Source: Exilibacterium tricleocarpae
GTDB taxonomy: Bacteria > Pseudomonadota > Gammaproteobacteria > Pseudomonadales > Cellvibrionaceae
Direction: 5' to 3'
Assembly (NCBI RefSeq): GCF_007004655.1
Contig: NZ_ML660095.1
Location: 248,942-312,941 of the forward strand
Length of the DNA: 64,000 bases
The notes below the pieces were generated by a model. That model did no database searches, was not told the DNA's origin, and was given only the letters and a program-made list of their open reading frames with translations. Position numbers and translations under genes: made by a program. Every line of letters begins with the position of its first letter. The first letter of the stretch is position 1. Below are positions 18,101 to 27,711 of the stretch, piece by piece.

Positions 18101-21100
18101 GTTTGAAAAATTGGTGGAGGAGCTCCAGCCCGATCGCAGCCTGAGTCATTCGCCGCTGTTTCAGATAAAGCTCGCTTTGCAGAACAATGAAACCGTCGAA
18201 TTTGACTTGCATCGTCTGTCTGTCACCGAGATGGAATTGCCCGATACAACCGTCGAGCACGATCTCTGCGTCGATGTCTATGAAAAAACAGATGGTTTGC
18301 ATATTTTTTGGCGCTATGGAACGGCTTTATTTGAAGCCTCGACCATTGAGAAAATGGCGCTCCACTTTGCAGTGTTGCTCAAGGGGGTGGTGGATACGCC
18401 GCAGGCCGCGATAAGCACATTGCCTGTCATGACGCCCCTCGAGAGGCAGCGCCTGCTGGTCGACTGGAATGCGACGAAAAGAGATTTCCAAGAAACCAGA
18501 TGCGTGCAGGAACTGTTTGAAGATTGTGTCAAGTCAGATCCGAGTGCCGTTGCGGTGGTGTTTGCAGACACGCAACTTACTTACGAAGCGCTCAACAAAG
18601 AGGCCAATCAACTGGCCCATTACCTGCTGGAACAGGGCGTAAAACCCGATGATCTGGTGGGACTGTGTGTCGAACGATCCCCGGAGACCGTTATTGGGAT
18701 CTTAGGCATCCTGAAATCCGGCGCTGCTTATGTGCCGTTAGACCCGGGTCATCCCGAGGCGCGTATCCAGTACCAGTTGAACGATTCAGGCGTTGAAATC
18801 GTGTTGACTGAGAGTCATCTATTATCGGAACTGCCGCTGGGCGACCGGCGTGTGTTGGTGCTTGACGGTCATCTGCGCAGAGCCATACTGGCGCACTATT
18901 CGACCGGGAATCCACCGGTCCGCAAGCTCGGCTTGACACCCTCCCACCTCGCCTATGTTATCTACACATCCGGCTCCACCGGCAGGCCCAAAGGCGTCAT
19001 GCTGCAACACAGTGGCCTGTGCAATCTGGTTGCCTGGCAGGCGCGCTATTACGGTGCCGGTAGTGGCAGCAGGGTCGCACAGTTCGCGTCCTACACCTTC
19101 GACGGCTCCGTGGGTGAGACGTTTATGGCGTTACTAAATGGTGCGACCCTGGTGATGCTGGACCGGCATCAGTCGCCGCAAAAGCTGATGCAAAACATCA
19201 ACCGCCAGATGTTGACGACCATTGTTCTGGTGCCATCGTTATTGAGGGAACTGGACCCGTCACTGATCTCCCATTCCAACTCTCTGAATGTTGTGGCGGT
19301 GGGAGAGAGCTGCCCGGTCGATTTAGCGCAGAGGTGGTCACAGCACTGCCGTTTTCACAACGGCTACGGGCCGACCGAGTGCACCGTCTATTCCCATATT
19401 GCCAATGTCAATTGCCGCGAGATGGCGTTGGAACGCTTTTCAGTGCCTATCGGCAGGCCGATAGACAATATCAACGCCTACCTTTTGGACGATACCTGTA
19501 ATCCTGTGCCCACCGGCGTGGTCGGCCATCTCTACCTTACCGGGGCGGGGCTGGCGCGGGGCTACCTGAACCGGCCGGACTTAACGGCGGCGAGGTTTAT
19601 TCCCAATCCCTTTGTATCCACCGGGTCTCAGTCCGGGGAAGTCGCATCGAGACTATACCGAACCGGTGATTTGGCGCGCTACCGCAATGACGGCAGCCTC
19701 GAGTTTGTCGGCCGCAGCGACTACCAGGCCAAAATACGCGGCTTCCGTGTAGAGATGGGGGAAATAGAGGCGGTGTTGTGCGAGCACGAACAAGTTTCCG
19801 AGGCTGTAGTGGTCTTGCAGGGAGAGCCGGTACGGATGGTCGCCTACGTATCGACTGCCGGTTGTCGTTTTAGTGAGGAACGTGAGAAAACCGAATTTAT
19901 CGCCGCTGTCAAGTTACACCTAAAGCGGTGTGTCTCCGGCTATATGCTGCCGTCGGCTTTTGTGGTTCTCGACCGCCTGCCTCTAACTGCGAATGGAAAG
20001 CTGGATAGAAACGCCCTGCCGGAGCCGGACCTCTCTGCGCCGCTGGCCAACCGGTATAGTGAACCGGAAACAGATATAGAGAATAGACTGTGTCAGTTGT
20101 GGCAAGTGTTGCTCAATGTCAAGCAGGTCGGTGTTGACGACGACTTCTTTGAACTGGGGGGGCAGTCGTTGTTAGCCGTGCGCATGGTCGCGCAGATTCG
20201 GGCGATTTTCAAGGTGGATATCGGCGTTCGCACCGTCTTTGAATGCAAAACGGTGCGGCGCCTGGCCGCTGGTGTAGAAACGGCGCTGGCGGCATCTTTG
20301 CCGGCCGCGCCCTTGCCCGCGCTGGCAGCCGCCCCCGGGGATCAGCCGCCGGTGTTGTCTTTTTCCCAACAGCGGTTGTGGTTGGTCGACCAGATAGAAC
20401 CGGGTCAATATCAGTACAATATACCCATAGCGCTGCGACTGGACGGCCGCTTAAACAGCGCGGCGCTGGCGGCTGCGTTCAAAGCCGTTGTCGAGCGGCA
20501 TCAGGTGTTGCGCACTGGAATAGAGGCAAGTGAATCGGGCGAGCCTCTGCAAGTGGTCCACAGCAGTGAGGATTTTTGTGTCGATGTCAATGATCTGACG
20601 GCGCTGCACGGGGAAAACCAGCACCAGGCCATTACCCACCTAATGCGCGAGGAGTCCATCGAGCCCTTTAACCTTGCCACCGATCTGATGCTTCGGGTAA
20701 AGCTGCTAAAATGTGCTGAACAAACACATGTCTTACTGATAACTCTGCACCATATAGCAGCCGATGCCTGGTCGGGGGTTATTTTAGTGCGTGAGTTTCC
20801 ACAGCTTTACCAGGCGTTGACCGGCGCAAAACCGGTTCCGCTCGAAACGCCGGCTTTCCAATACACCGACTACGCCTATTGGCAACGCCACTGGCTGCGC
20901 GGCGACGTATTGAACACGCATTTGGACTTCTGGCGGCAACGCCTGCGGGAGCTTCCCGAGGTGCATGGACTGCCACTGGATCATCCGCGCCCGGCGCAGC
21001 AGGATTATCGGGGGGCCACCTGCGAGCAGCTTCTCGATGCTGATACGACCCGGGGACTGAATGCGCTGGCTCGTACCGGCGATGCCACATTGTTTATGGT

Positions 21101-24100
21101 TTTGCATGCGGCGTTTGCCGTGCTGCTGTGCCGGTTTAGCCATGAGGACGATATAGTGATCGGCACTCCAGTCGCCAACAGAGAGCTGGCGGAGTTGGAG
21201 TCAATGGTGGGTTTTTTCGTTAACACTCTGGTTCTGCGTTCGGATCTGTCGGACAATCCGGACTTTCTCACTGTGCTCGAGCGCAGCAAACACTATCTGT
21301 TGGGAGCCTATGAACATCAGCAGCTACCGTTTGAAAGGCTGGTGGATGACCTGCGACCCGAGCGCAATCTGAGTTACTCACCCCTGTTCCAAGTCAAACT
21401 GGCGTTGCAGAACAATGAGCTGGCCGAACTCCGGTTGCCCGGCTTGTGCATTAGCGGTATTGATAGTTTGACTGCGGTGGCCAAACACGATTTGAGTTTA
21501 GATGTGTTTGAGCAGAACGGTACGCTTAAGCTTTTATGGGAATATGCGACGGCGCTTTTTGATAAAACCACAGTCAACCGTCTGGCGGGCAACTTTGCCG
21601 TGTTACTGCGGGAGATAATCAAACAGCCTGATACCGGTATCAAAGACCTGGCGATTCTGACCGCCGAGGAGCAGAGCCAACTGCTATCGGCAGCTTGTGT
21701 TTCCAATCCTCGTTTTCCCAAAGCTATCTGCATACACAAGCTGTTTGAAAAGCAGGCGGAGGAAACACCGCAGGCCGCAGCGGTCGTATGTAACGGTGAC
21801 ACCCTAAACTATGCCGACCTCAACAGTGAGGCGAACAGAATTGCGCGGCACTTGCTGGAGTTGGGTGTTAAGCCCGATGTGTTAGTGGCACTGTGCGTAG
21901 ACAACTCGATAGAAATGCTTATCGGCTTACTGGGTATATTGAAAGCGGGGGGTGCCTACGTACCTATCGATCCCGGGTACCCCCAAGACCGTGTTGGTTA
22001 CATGTTGGCGGACTCGGGTGCCGGTATAGTCGTAACGGAAAAAGAACTGCTATCTGTGCTGCCGCTCGAAGACAAACAACTGGTGTTGGTCGACACTGAT
22101 ATACGCAAAGCGGTGTTGGCGGGTTACAGCGCCAACAATATCGATTCGGCGGAGACCTGCGTGCTGCCCGACCACCTCGCCTATGTTATCTATACTTCCG
22201 GCTCCACCGGACAACCGAAAGGCGTAGCTGTCGCGCACGATGCCCTGGTTAAATCGACGCTTTCGAGATTTGATGTGTATCACGACAAGCCGGAAAGCTT
22301 TGCACTGTTTTCATCCTATGCGTTTGACAGTTCCATTGCCGGTATCTTTTGGACGCTGCTGAGTGGAGGGAAACTGTGTATCGCAGAGCTGCGGGGAGGG
22401 TTGGACCCCAATAGCGTACAGACACTTTTGTCAGAGTGCGAGGTCAGCCACTTTCTCACCCTGCCCAGTGTATACATGGCCATGCTGCAAACCGGGATGC
22501 CCGCCCCGCCCGGGTTGAAAACCGTAATTGTTGCCGGTGAGGAATGCAGTCGGGGGCTTATCAAACGCCACCGGGCCGATCCACTCTGGCAGGGCTGCCG
22601 CTTGATAAATGAGTACGGTCCGACGGAAGCCTGTGTTTGGAGCAGCGTTTACGATTGCCGGGACTACAGTGCCGGACCGGTACCTATCGGGACGCCGGTT
22701 GCACATGTGAAACTTTATGTACTGGACGGTGAATTGCAACTCTGCCCGGTCGGCGTATTGGGGGAGTTGTATATTGGCGGTGTGGGACTGGCCCGGGGCT
22801 ATCTAAATCGCCCCGATCTCAGTGCGGAAAGCTTCTTGCCCAGCCCGTTCCCGGACGCTAACGGCGCCCGGTTGTATAAGACCTGCGACCTCGTGCGCTG
22901 GTTGCCTGATGCAGAAGGCCGGCCGGCGCAACTTGTTTATATCGGGCGCGTCGACAGTCAGGTAAAAATCCGCGGCTTTCGCATCGAACTGGGTGAAATC
23001 GAATCCGCGCTTCTGGGGTTGGAGGGTATTGCCGATGTTGCTGTCGTTGCCAGGGGAACGCCCCAGAGATTGGTCGCCTATATAGTATCGCCGTCTTACG
23101 AAGGGAAAAATACGGTCGAACAGTTGCAGTACCTGGAATCACTGCGAGGACTGCTCGCCCGCTCGCTCCCTGACTATATGATGCCGGCTGTATTTGTACC
23201 CCTGTCCCGTTTGCCGGTGGCCCCGAATGGCAAGATTGATAAGGAGGCGCTGCCGGAGCCTGACCTGGCAGTGCGCCATGCCGATCAGTATGTGGCGCCG
23301 CAAAGCGAGATCGAACATCAGCTGTGTGGCGTATGGCAGGAAGTCCTGGGGTTGGAAAGCATCGGCACCAATGAAAACTTCTTCAGTATTGGCGGCGACT
23401 CGATCCTGTCCATCAAAGTGGTTGCCCTGGCCAAGCAACGCGGTATCAGATTCACTGTGAAAGACATTTTTACCTCGCAAACCATCGCCGCGCTGGCGAT
23501 CTGTGTCAGCGAGAATGATGCCGATATGCAGGCGCCAAACGACGTGGCACCGTTTAGCCTGCTCAATGAAACCGAGCTTCGACGACTACGTCGCCTGAAA
23601 GGTAATAAGTTCATAGAAGACGCTTATCCGCTTTCGATGTTACAAATAGGGATGATATATGACAACCAGCTCAATCTGGAGAAAGGCACTTACCACGATA
23701 TCATTAGTTTCCGGTTAAAGCAGAAGTGGTCGGAAGAGGCATTGCGCCGGGTTTTGCAGGCGGTCATGGCAGATAACGAGTTGTTGAGAAGCCTGGTGCG
23801 CTTCCAGGGGGAGCGACCACTGCATGTAATCTACAAGTCGCTGCCGGTGCCGGTAGTTGTCAAAGACGCCCGGTCCCTTATTGGCAGTGAGAGGGACAGG
23901 CTCTTTTCCGATTGGCTCGAAACAGAAAAAACCAAGCCTTTCAGTTGGAATGATCCACTCTGGTATGTGACCATTCACCGGTTCAGTGAGGATAGTTTCC
24001 AGTTCAGTTTATCGTGCCATCACGCCCTGTTGGATGGCTGGAGCGTGGCGAACTTGATAGCACAGGTATTTACCGGTTACCTAACTTCTCTCAAGGGACA

Positions 24101-27100
24101 GCCGCTGCATCCCACCGCGGCACTGCCCTATCGCTACTTTGTTGCAGAGGAATTGTCGGCCCTGGATTCATCCCGGGCAGCAGACTACTGGCGCCGGTAT
24201 TTAGCCGACACCGAGTTGCCCTGGTGGACCGGGAGAAAGAAGGCGGCCGGCATCGCGCTGGAGTGGACACTTGACGAGGCTCGGTCCCTCGCCTTAAGGG
24301 AACTGGCCAGGGAGCAAGACGTGTCTGAGAAAACACTGTTTTTAGCTGCCCACATGACCCTGTTGAACCTGTTAAACGGCGGTCAGGCCGTTGCCAGCTC
24401 CATCGTGCTGAACAGCCGCCCGGAGCGAGCCGGTGGTGACAAGACGTTGGGCCTGTTTTTAAACTCTCTGCCCTTTTCGCTGCCTGAACCTGTCGATAAC
24501 TGGGCACAACTGCTGGCTGCGGTGTATCGACAATTGCTGACTATGCTCGAATACCGGCACTATCCGCTTGCCAGTATCCAGCAGGAAAACAGTCTCGATT
24601 TTTCCGCAGCCCTGTTCGACTATATAAATTTCCACGTCCTGGACGAAGTCCAGGAACGACTGGAGGTTATCGAGCAGTATGGTTTTGTCGAGACCAATTA
24701 TCTTTTTACCTTTACCTGTGCCAAAGATATTAAATCCCGGAATTATCAGTTGACGCTAATGGCGGACAGCAATATTTTCAGCCGGGAATTTTTGCAAAGG
24801 ATAAAGGGGTACCTGAATAATATACTGGCCGAGATGATAAGGGATGTAAGCCGGGTTATAGACCATAGCCGCCTGCTCGCAGATGCAGAAATACACCGCT
24901 CCCTGGTCGAGTGGAACGGCACCACACGCCCTTATCCAAAGGATGCAACTGTCGGCAGGCTTTTCGAGACGCACGCAGCGCGCACCCCTGATGCCCTGGC
25001 GCTGGTTTGTGCGGACAGGCAGCTTTCTTACCAGGCGCTTAACACCAGGGCCAACCAGGTGGCGCGCGCGCTGATCGATCGGGGCGTCGGTCCCGATACC
25101 CTGGTTGGACTGTGCGTGGCGCGTTCGCCGGAACTGGTTATTGGCCTGCTCGGGGTTCTCAAAGCGGGCGGCGCCTATGTGCCTTTGGACCCGGATTATC
25201 CGTCGGACCGCCTGCGCTATATGTTGGAAGACTCCGGCATTGGCATAGTTTTGACGCACCGACACTTGCAGCAAAAGCTTGTTGCGGGGGATCGTCACCC
25301 TTCCAGACAGCTGCTGTGTTTGGATCGATTCGAATACTTTGCCGCCTATTCCGGCGCTGACATCGATGTAGCTACGTTGCAGTTAAAGTCCCGGCATATG
25401 GCGTATGTAATATACACCTCGGGCTCCACCGGCCAACCCAAAGGCGTCACAGTGTCACATCGAAGTGTGGGTAACCTCGCCTCCTGGCAGGCCCGTTACT
25501 ACGGGGTCTCAGCCGGCAGTAAAATAGCGCAGTTCGCCTCCTACAGTTTCGATGGTTCCGTCGGGGAAACGTTTATGGCGCTGCTCAACGGCGCCACACT
25601 GGTGATGCTGGACAGACGGGAGTCGTCGCAAAACTTAATGGCAAGCATCAACACCGAAGCCATTAATGTCATCGTGCTGATACCCTCGCTGCTAAAGGAG
25701 TTAAACCCGAAGGTAATTGCCAGGCCGGACGCGTTAACGGTAGTCGCGGTGGGCGAAGCCTGCCCTGTGGAGCTGGCCAGAACCTGGTCCGGGTACTGCA
25801 ATTTCCGCAATGGCTACGGACCGACGGAATGCACTGTTTATTCTCATATAGCGGCTGTCGGCGCAGACTCACTCAGCAATCACACGGCGGTGCCTATCGG
25901 CAAACCCATAGACAATACCAAGGCTTATGTATTGGACAGTCGGTATAACCCGGCGCCGGTGGGCGTTATGGGTGAGCTTTACCTGGCGGGGGCGGGGTTG
26001 GCCCGCGGCTACCTTAACCGGCCCGAGTTGACCGCCGAAAAATTTATTCCCAATCCGTTTGCCGCCTATACGCGGTACCGCTACAGGGGCGTACTGGCCG
26101 ACCCCGGCGCTATGCATTCGCCCCTGGCCGCGAGTGCTGAGACAAACACGGCGGGTGCCGGTATAGACGCCAACCGAGTCATCCCCGGTAGCGAACTTAC
26201 GCGTATTGTCGAGACTGCATTAGGGCCGGATGCAGAAGACCTGGTGAGTAAAACTGCCCGCTTTATCCGCCGGCATGAAGCGAACCCGACCACGTATGAG
26301 TGTTTCCAGCGCTACGTTATGGAGGGTATCAAGAACAGCTATGCCTCAGGTGGTATGGGAAAACCTGTGTTGCGCAAACTACTGCCCTTCGACAGTTACG
26401 ACAATATCAAGGGGGTGGATTTCGGTTTTGGCAATGCAGAGGTGTTGCGGGCATTGAGCGAATTGGGGGCCTCGGTTGTCGGTCTCGATATCAGTCCGAT
26501 ATTTGTGCAAAGAGCGCGCACCGCCGGCTTTGATGCCCGGATGGTAAAAATTGATGTCGAACCCGAGTCATTTCACCGGGAAAGCAACCTGGCGGCGGAG
26601 AGCCTCGATTTCGCCATTTCCACCTTGACGATAGACCGCGTGGAACAGCCCGTTAACCTGATAAAGAATATTTTCTCGGTGTTGAAGCCCGGAGGGCGCT
26701 TTTCTATACAAACACTGCTACCTGTCGTGGCCGTGGAGGACGGCGATATCGACGCACCTGTTATTTATACCGCAGAGACCGACAGGATTACCCGGGGAGA
26801 GAACGCCCACGAAGACCGGGCAAAGATTGTCAGTGAGTTGGCCCGGCTGGGCGGCTCGGGTATCGATGTTTACAAGGTGCCCTATATCGTCAGAAGTCGA
26901 GATGGTCTCCAGGAGTATACCGTATGGTGTTTCTCCGGTTGTAAGCAGCCGGTGGACATTCAACGGATGGAAGACAGTCGTTTGTACAAAACCGGCGATC
27001 TGGTTGTTTGTCGGCCTGATGGAAACCTTGAGTTTGTCGGTCGGGTTGACCACCAGATAAAAATGCGCGGCTACCGGATTGAAACGGGAGAAGTAGAATC

Positions 27101-27698
27101 GGTACTGAAAAGTCACCACCAGGTGGCAGATGCCATAGTCATGGCGAGTGAGGACGCCGACTACCTGATAGCCTATATACTGACAACCGTAAAAACTGGA
27201 CCGCAACAACAGCCGGCTTTGATCGATTCTCTGCGCGACTACCTCAGAAACACCCTCTCCGAATATATGATCCCGTCAAAGTTCATAATGCTGGAGGCTT
27301 GGCCGGTTACCGCTAATGGAAAGCTCGATAGAGACGCGCTGCCTGCACCGGAGGCAACCCCGCCGGCGGCTTCCGCCTATGTGAAACCGGTCACCGACAC
27401 TGAGCGGCAGCTTTGCGAACTGTGGCAGATGCTGTTGCAAGTCGAAAAGGTGGGCATCAAGGATAACTTTTTTCGATTGGGCGGACATTCGCTATTGGCG
27501 GTTCGGCTGATAACTGAAGTTTGCGCCAGGTTTTCCATCGATATTGATGTTCGGGCTCTGTATGCGCAGAAGACGGTTGGTGGTCTGGCAGGACTGATTG
27601 ACGAGGAGATAGCTTTGCAGAGACTGTCGTCCGGGGATCTGGACCTGGAGGCGCTGTCTGAAGAAGAACTTGATCGGTATCTGGAAAAACTCTCATAA
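15162..27698 (+). CDS. NRPS A: FAAL starter plus three modules, third with interrupted A domain
   Basis: This synthetase is 4178 residues long. It has a fatty acyl-AMP ligase (about 1-560, YTSGSTGSPKG), a carrier domain (S598), C1 (H787, HHIAFDG), A1 and a carrier (S1669, GGQS). Module 2 has C2 (H1863, HHIAADA), A2 and a carrier (S2747, GGDS). Module 3 has C3 (H2953, HHALLDG), A3 split by a methyltransferase-like insert (3634-3938) and a carrier (S4110). By alignment to GrsA the A-domain pockets read DGGLVVGVYK (A1 and A3, identical) and DSATIAEVWK (A2). I have no confident substrate for the first. The second resembles histidine-type codes only loosely. There is no epimerisation domain. ATG 15162 is chosen over 15156 because GAGGG lies 6 nt upstream. 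The fatty-acid starter implies a lipidated N-terminus. Confidence 0.92.
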   Translation: MKTIREYLAAHANTHPSDRVFTYIEDSGESTGISFSELHRKALSICRYLSGRIKPGDPVVLLLPQGLDYIQAFLGCLYAGVLAVPLYPPANARHLGRIAAVIQDCGARLALKNDSLKNISLPISALTLDECLCPAGAEVLPAAEADQLAFLQYTSGSTGSPKGVMVSHANILANLSSIEEAAQCSRSDVFCNWLPLFHDLGLINTLLLPVYLGCHSILMSPARFVKRPRAWLESISDSRATICGAPNFAFDHCISRIAKDRLAGLDLSAWRVAFNAAEPVDANTLAKFAEHFAAAGFRPQALYPAYGMAEATVFISGGVPSQPAKIQSYNSVSLGVGLAETDASFAKKQVLVGCGNAPSGHRLKIVSPESRTELPENRVGEIWFSGPSVAQGYWNDAVKTRETFGVKLANDPRPYLRTGDLGFFHEGELFISGRLKDVLIIKGRNYYPQDMERLAQDVQPGLVRGGGVAFEVAGKAILIQEVERLQLRAFDYEAACKNIQAAIFEDYDVLLEDIVFIRFASLAKTSSGKVQRRLTRERYIKNDIEALASLKSLSAVKTDQNFVPATALEERLCAIWQEVFDLDGIGAQDNFLSLGGHSLLASRLIAIIRDEWNCDITLRDLFENQTIRSLARVIAASGVREQASPDKRDSKVPLQLSYMQESLWLIDRINPDTTPYNICRAFELVGRLNHPALEWAIRQIVTRHHVLRTKIETNESAEPLPVLQVPGQVTIPIVELTPVPEAYQAQAVLLYARQAATTPFRLDADAVIRVRLLKLAESKHILLVALHHIAFDGWSESIFIRELSVLYNQLDDGSENILPALQVQYSDYARWQRAWMSTGMAGRHLDYWRQHLNNLPRLHGLRLDRPRPAEQCFAGASYKQVLTGEVPMRLSALAQSHGVTLFMLLHAAFTVLLSRHSGQTDIVVGAPVANRDRSEFTPLVGLFVNTVVLRTDLSDNPRFDLLLQRCKALLLAAYTHQQIPFEKLVEELQPDRSLSHSPLFQIKLALQNNETVEFDLHRLSVTEMELPDTTVEHDLCVDVYEKTDGLHIFWRYGTALFEASTIEKMALHFAVLLKGVVDTPQAAISTLPVMTPLERQRLLVDWNATKRDFQETRCVQELFEDCVKSDPSAVAVVFADTQLTYEALNKEANQLAHYLLEQGVKPDDLVGLCVERSPETVIGILGILKSGAAYVPLDPGHPEARIQYQLNDSGVEIVLTESHLLSELPLGDRRVLVLDGHLRRAILAHYSTGNPPVRKLGLTPSHLAYVIYTSGSTGRPKGVMLQHSGLCNLVAWQARYYGAGSGSRVAQFASYTFDGSVGETFMALLNGATLVMLDRHQSPQKLMQNINRQMLTTIVLVPSLLRELDPSLISHSNSLNVVAVGESCPVDLAQRWSQHCRFHNGYGPTECTVYSHIANVNCREMALERFSVPIGRPIDNINAYLLDDTCNPVPTGVVGHLYLTGAGLARGYLNRPDLTAARFIPNPFVSTGSQSGEVASRLYRTGDLARYRNDGSLEFVGRSDYQAKIRGFRVEMGEIEAVLCEHEQVSEAVVVLQGEPVRMVAYVSTAGCRFSEEREKTEFIAAVKLHLKRCVSGYMLPSAFVVLDRLPLTANGKLDRNALPEPDLSAPLANRYSEPETDIENRLCQLWQVLLNVKQVGVDDDFFELGGQSLLAVRMVAQIRAIFKVDIGVRTVFECKTVRRLAAGVETALAASLPAAPLPALAAAPGDQPPVLSFSQQRLWLVDQIEPGQYQYNIPIALRLDGRLNSAALAAAFKAVVERHQVLRTGIEASESGEPLQVVHSSEDFCVDVNDLTALHGENQHQAITHLMREESIEPFNLATDLMLRVKLLKCAEQTHVLLITLHHIAADAWSGVILVREFPQLYQALTGAKPVPLETPAFQYTDYAYWQRHWLRGDVLNTHLDFWRQRLRELPEVHGLPLDHPRPAQQDYRGATCEQLLDADTTRGLNALARTGDATLFMVLHAAFAVLLCRFSHEDDIVIGTPVANRELAELESMVGFFVNTLVLRSDLSDNPDFLTVLERSKHYLLGAYEHQQLPFERLVDDLRPERNLSYSPLFQVKLALQNNELAELRLPGLCISGIDSLTAVAKHDLSLDVFEQNGTLKLLWEYATALFDKTTVNRLAGNFAVLLREIIKQPDTGIKDLAILTAEEQSQLLSAACVSNPRFPKAICIHKLFEKQAEETPQAAAVVCNGDTLNYADLNSEANRIARHLLELGVKPDVLVALCVDNSIEMLIGLLGILKAGGAYVPIDPGYPQDRVGYMLADSGAGIVVTEKELLSVLPLEDKQLVLVDTDIRKAVLAGYSANNIDSAETCVLPDHLAYVIYTSGSTGQPKGVAVAHDALVKSTLSRFDVYHDKPESFALFSSYAFDSSIAGIFWTLLSGGKLCIAELRGGLDPNSVQTLLSECEVSHFLTLPSVYMAMLQTGMPAPPGLKTVIVAGEECSRGLIKRHRADPLWQGCRLINEYGPTEACVWSSVYDCRDYSAGPVPIGTPVAHVKLYVLDGELQLCPVGVLGELYIGGVGLARGYLNRPDLSAESFLPSPFPDANGARLYKTCDLVRWLPDAEGRPAQLVYIGRVDSQVKIRGFRIELGEIESALLGLEGIADVAVVARGTPQRLVAYIVSPSYEGKNTVEQLQYLESLRGLLARSLPDYMMPAVFVPLSRLPVAPNGKIDKEALPEPDLAVRHADQYVAPQSEIEHQLCGVWQEVLGLESIGTNENFFSIGGDSILSIKVVALAKQRGIRFTVKDIFTSQTIAALAICVSENDADMQAPNDVAPFSLLNETELRRLRRLKGNKFIEDAYPLSMLQIGMIYDNQLNLEKGTYHDIISFRLKQKWSEEALRRVLQAVMADNELLRSLVRFQGERPLHVIYKSLPVPVVVKDARSLIGSERDRLFSDWLETEKTKPFSWNDPLWYVTIHRFSEDSFQFSLSCHHALLDGWSVANLIAQVFTGYLTSLKGQPLHPTAALPYRYFVAEELSALDSSRAADYWRRYLADTELPWWTGRKKAAGIALEWTLDEARSLALRELAREQDVSEKTLFLAAHMTLLNLLNGGQAVASSIVLNSRPERAGGDKTLGLFLNSLPFSLPEPVDNWAQLLAAVYRQLLTMLEYRHYPLASIQQENSLDFSAALFDYINFHVLDEVQERLEVIEQYGFVETNYLFTFTCAKDIKSRNYQLTLMADSNIFSREFLQRIKGYLNNILAEMIRDVSRVIDHSRLLADAEIHRSLVEWNGTTRPYPKDATVGRLFETHAARTPDALALVCADRQLSYQALNTRANQVARALIDRGVGPDTLVGLCVARSPELVIGLLGVLKAGGAYVPLDPDYPSDRLRYMLEDSGIGIVLTHRHLQQKLVAGDRHPSRQLLCLDRFEYFAAYSGADIDVATLQLKSRHMAYVIYTSGSTGQPKGVTVSHRSVGNLASWQARYYGVSAGSKIAQFASYSFDGSVGETFMALLNGATLVMLDRRESSQNLMASINTEAINVIVLIPSLLKELNPKVIARPDALTVVAVGEACPVELARTWSGYCNFRNGYGPTECTVYSHIAAVGADSLSNHTAVPIGKPIDNTKAYVLDSRYNPAPVGVMGELYLAGAGLARGYLNRPELTAEKFIPNPFAAYTRYRYRGVLADPGAMHSPLAASAETNTAGAGIDANRVIPGSELTRIVETALGPDAEDLVSKTARFIRRHEANPTTYECFQRYVMEGIKNSYASGGMGKPVLRKLLPFDSYDNIKGVDFGFGNAEVLRALSELGASVVGLDISPIFVQRARTAGFDARMVKIDVEPESFHRESNLAAESLDFAISTLTIDRVEQPVNLIKNIFSVLKPGGRFSIQTLLPVVAVEDGDIDAPVIYTAETDRITRGENAHEDRAKIVSELARLGGSGIDVYKVPYIVRSRDGLQEYTVWCFSGCKQPVDIQRMEDSRLYKTGDLVVCRPDGNLEFVGRVDHQIKMRGYRIETGEVESVLKSHHQVADAIVMASEDADYLIAYILTTVKTGPQQQPALIDSLRDYLRNTLSEYMIPSKFIMLEAWPVTANGKLDRDALPAPEATPPAASAYVKPVTDTERQLCELWQMLLQVEKVGIKDNFFRLGGHSLLAVRLITEVCARFSIDIDVRALYAQKTVGGLAGLIDEEIALQRLSSGDLDLEALSEEELDRYLEKLS
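26061..26975 (+). other. Methyltransferase-like domain inserted in the A3 adenylation domain
   Basis: About 305 residues (3634-3938) interrupt A3 between the A6 region, which ends IPNPF, and the A7 motif SRLYKTGDLV. Uninterrupted A1 runs from IPNPF to SRLYRTGDL in about a dozen residues. The insert shows class I SAM-methyltransferase features: motif I VDFGFGNAEVL (D3753, with Ala in place of the third Gly), acidic strand-2 end VVGLDIS, and LKPGGRF near 3841. The target atom (N, C or O) is not evident. Confidence 0.8.
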
Positions 27699-27711
27699 AA
27701 AGGAGTCCAAC

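Noticed and set aside
20160..21300. C2 of NRPS A as an inactive condensation domain because of HHIAADA
   Set aside because: Both His and the Asp of HHxxxD are present; the Gly-to-Ala change after Asp is mild and not enough to call it inactive.
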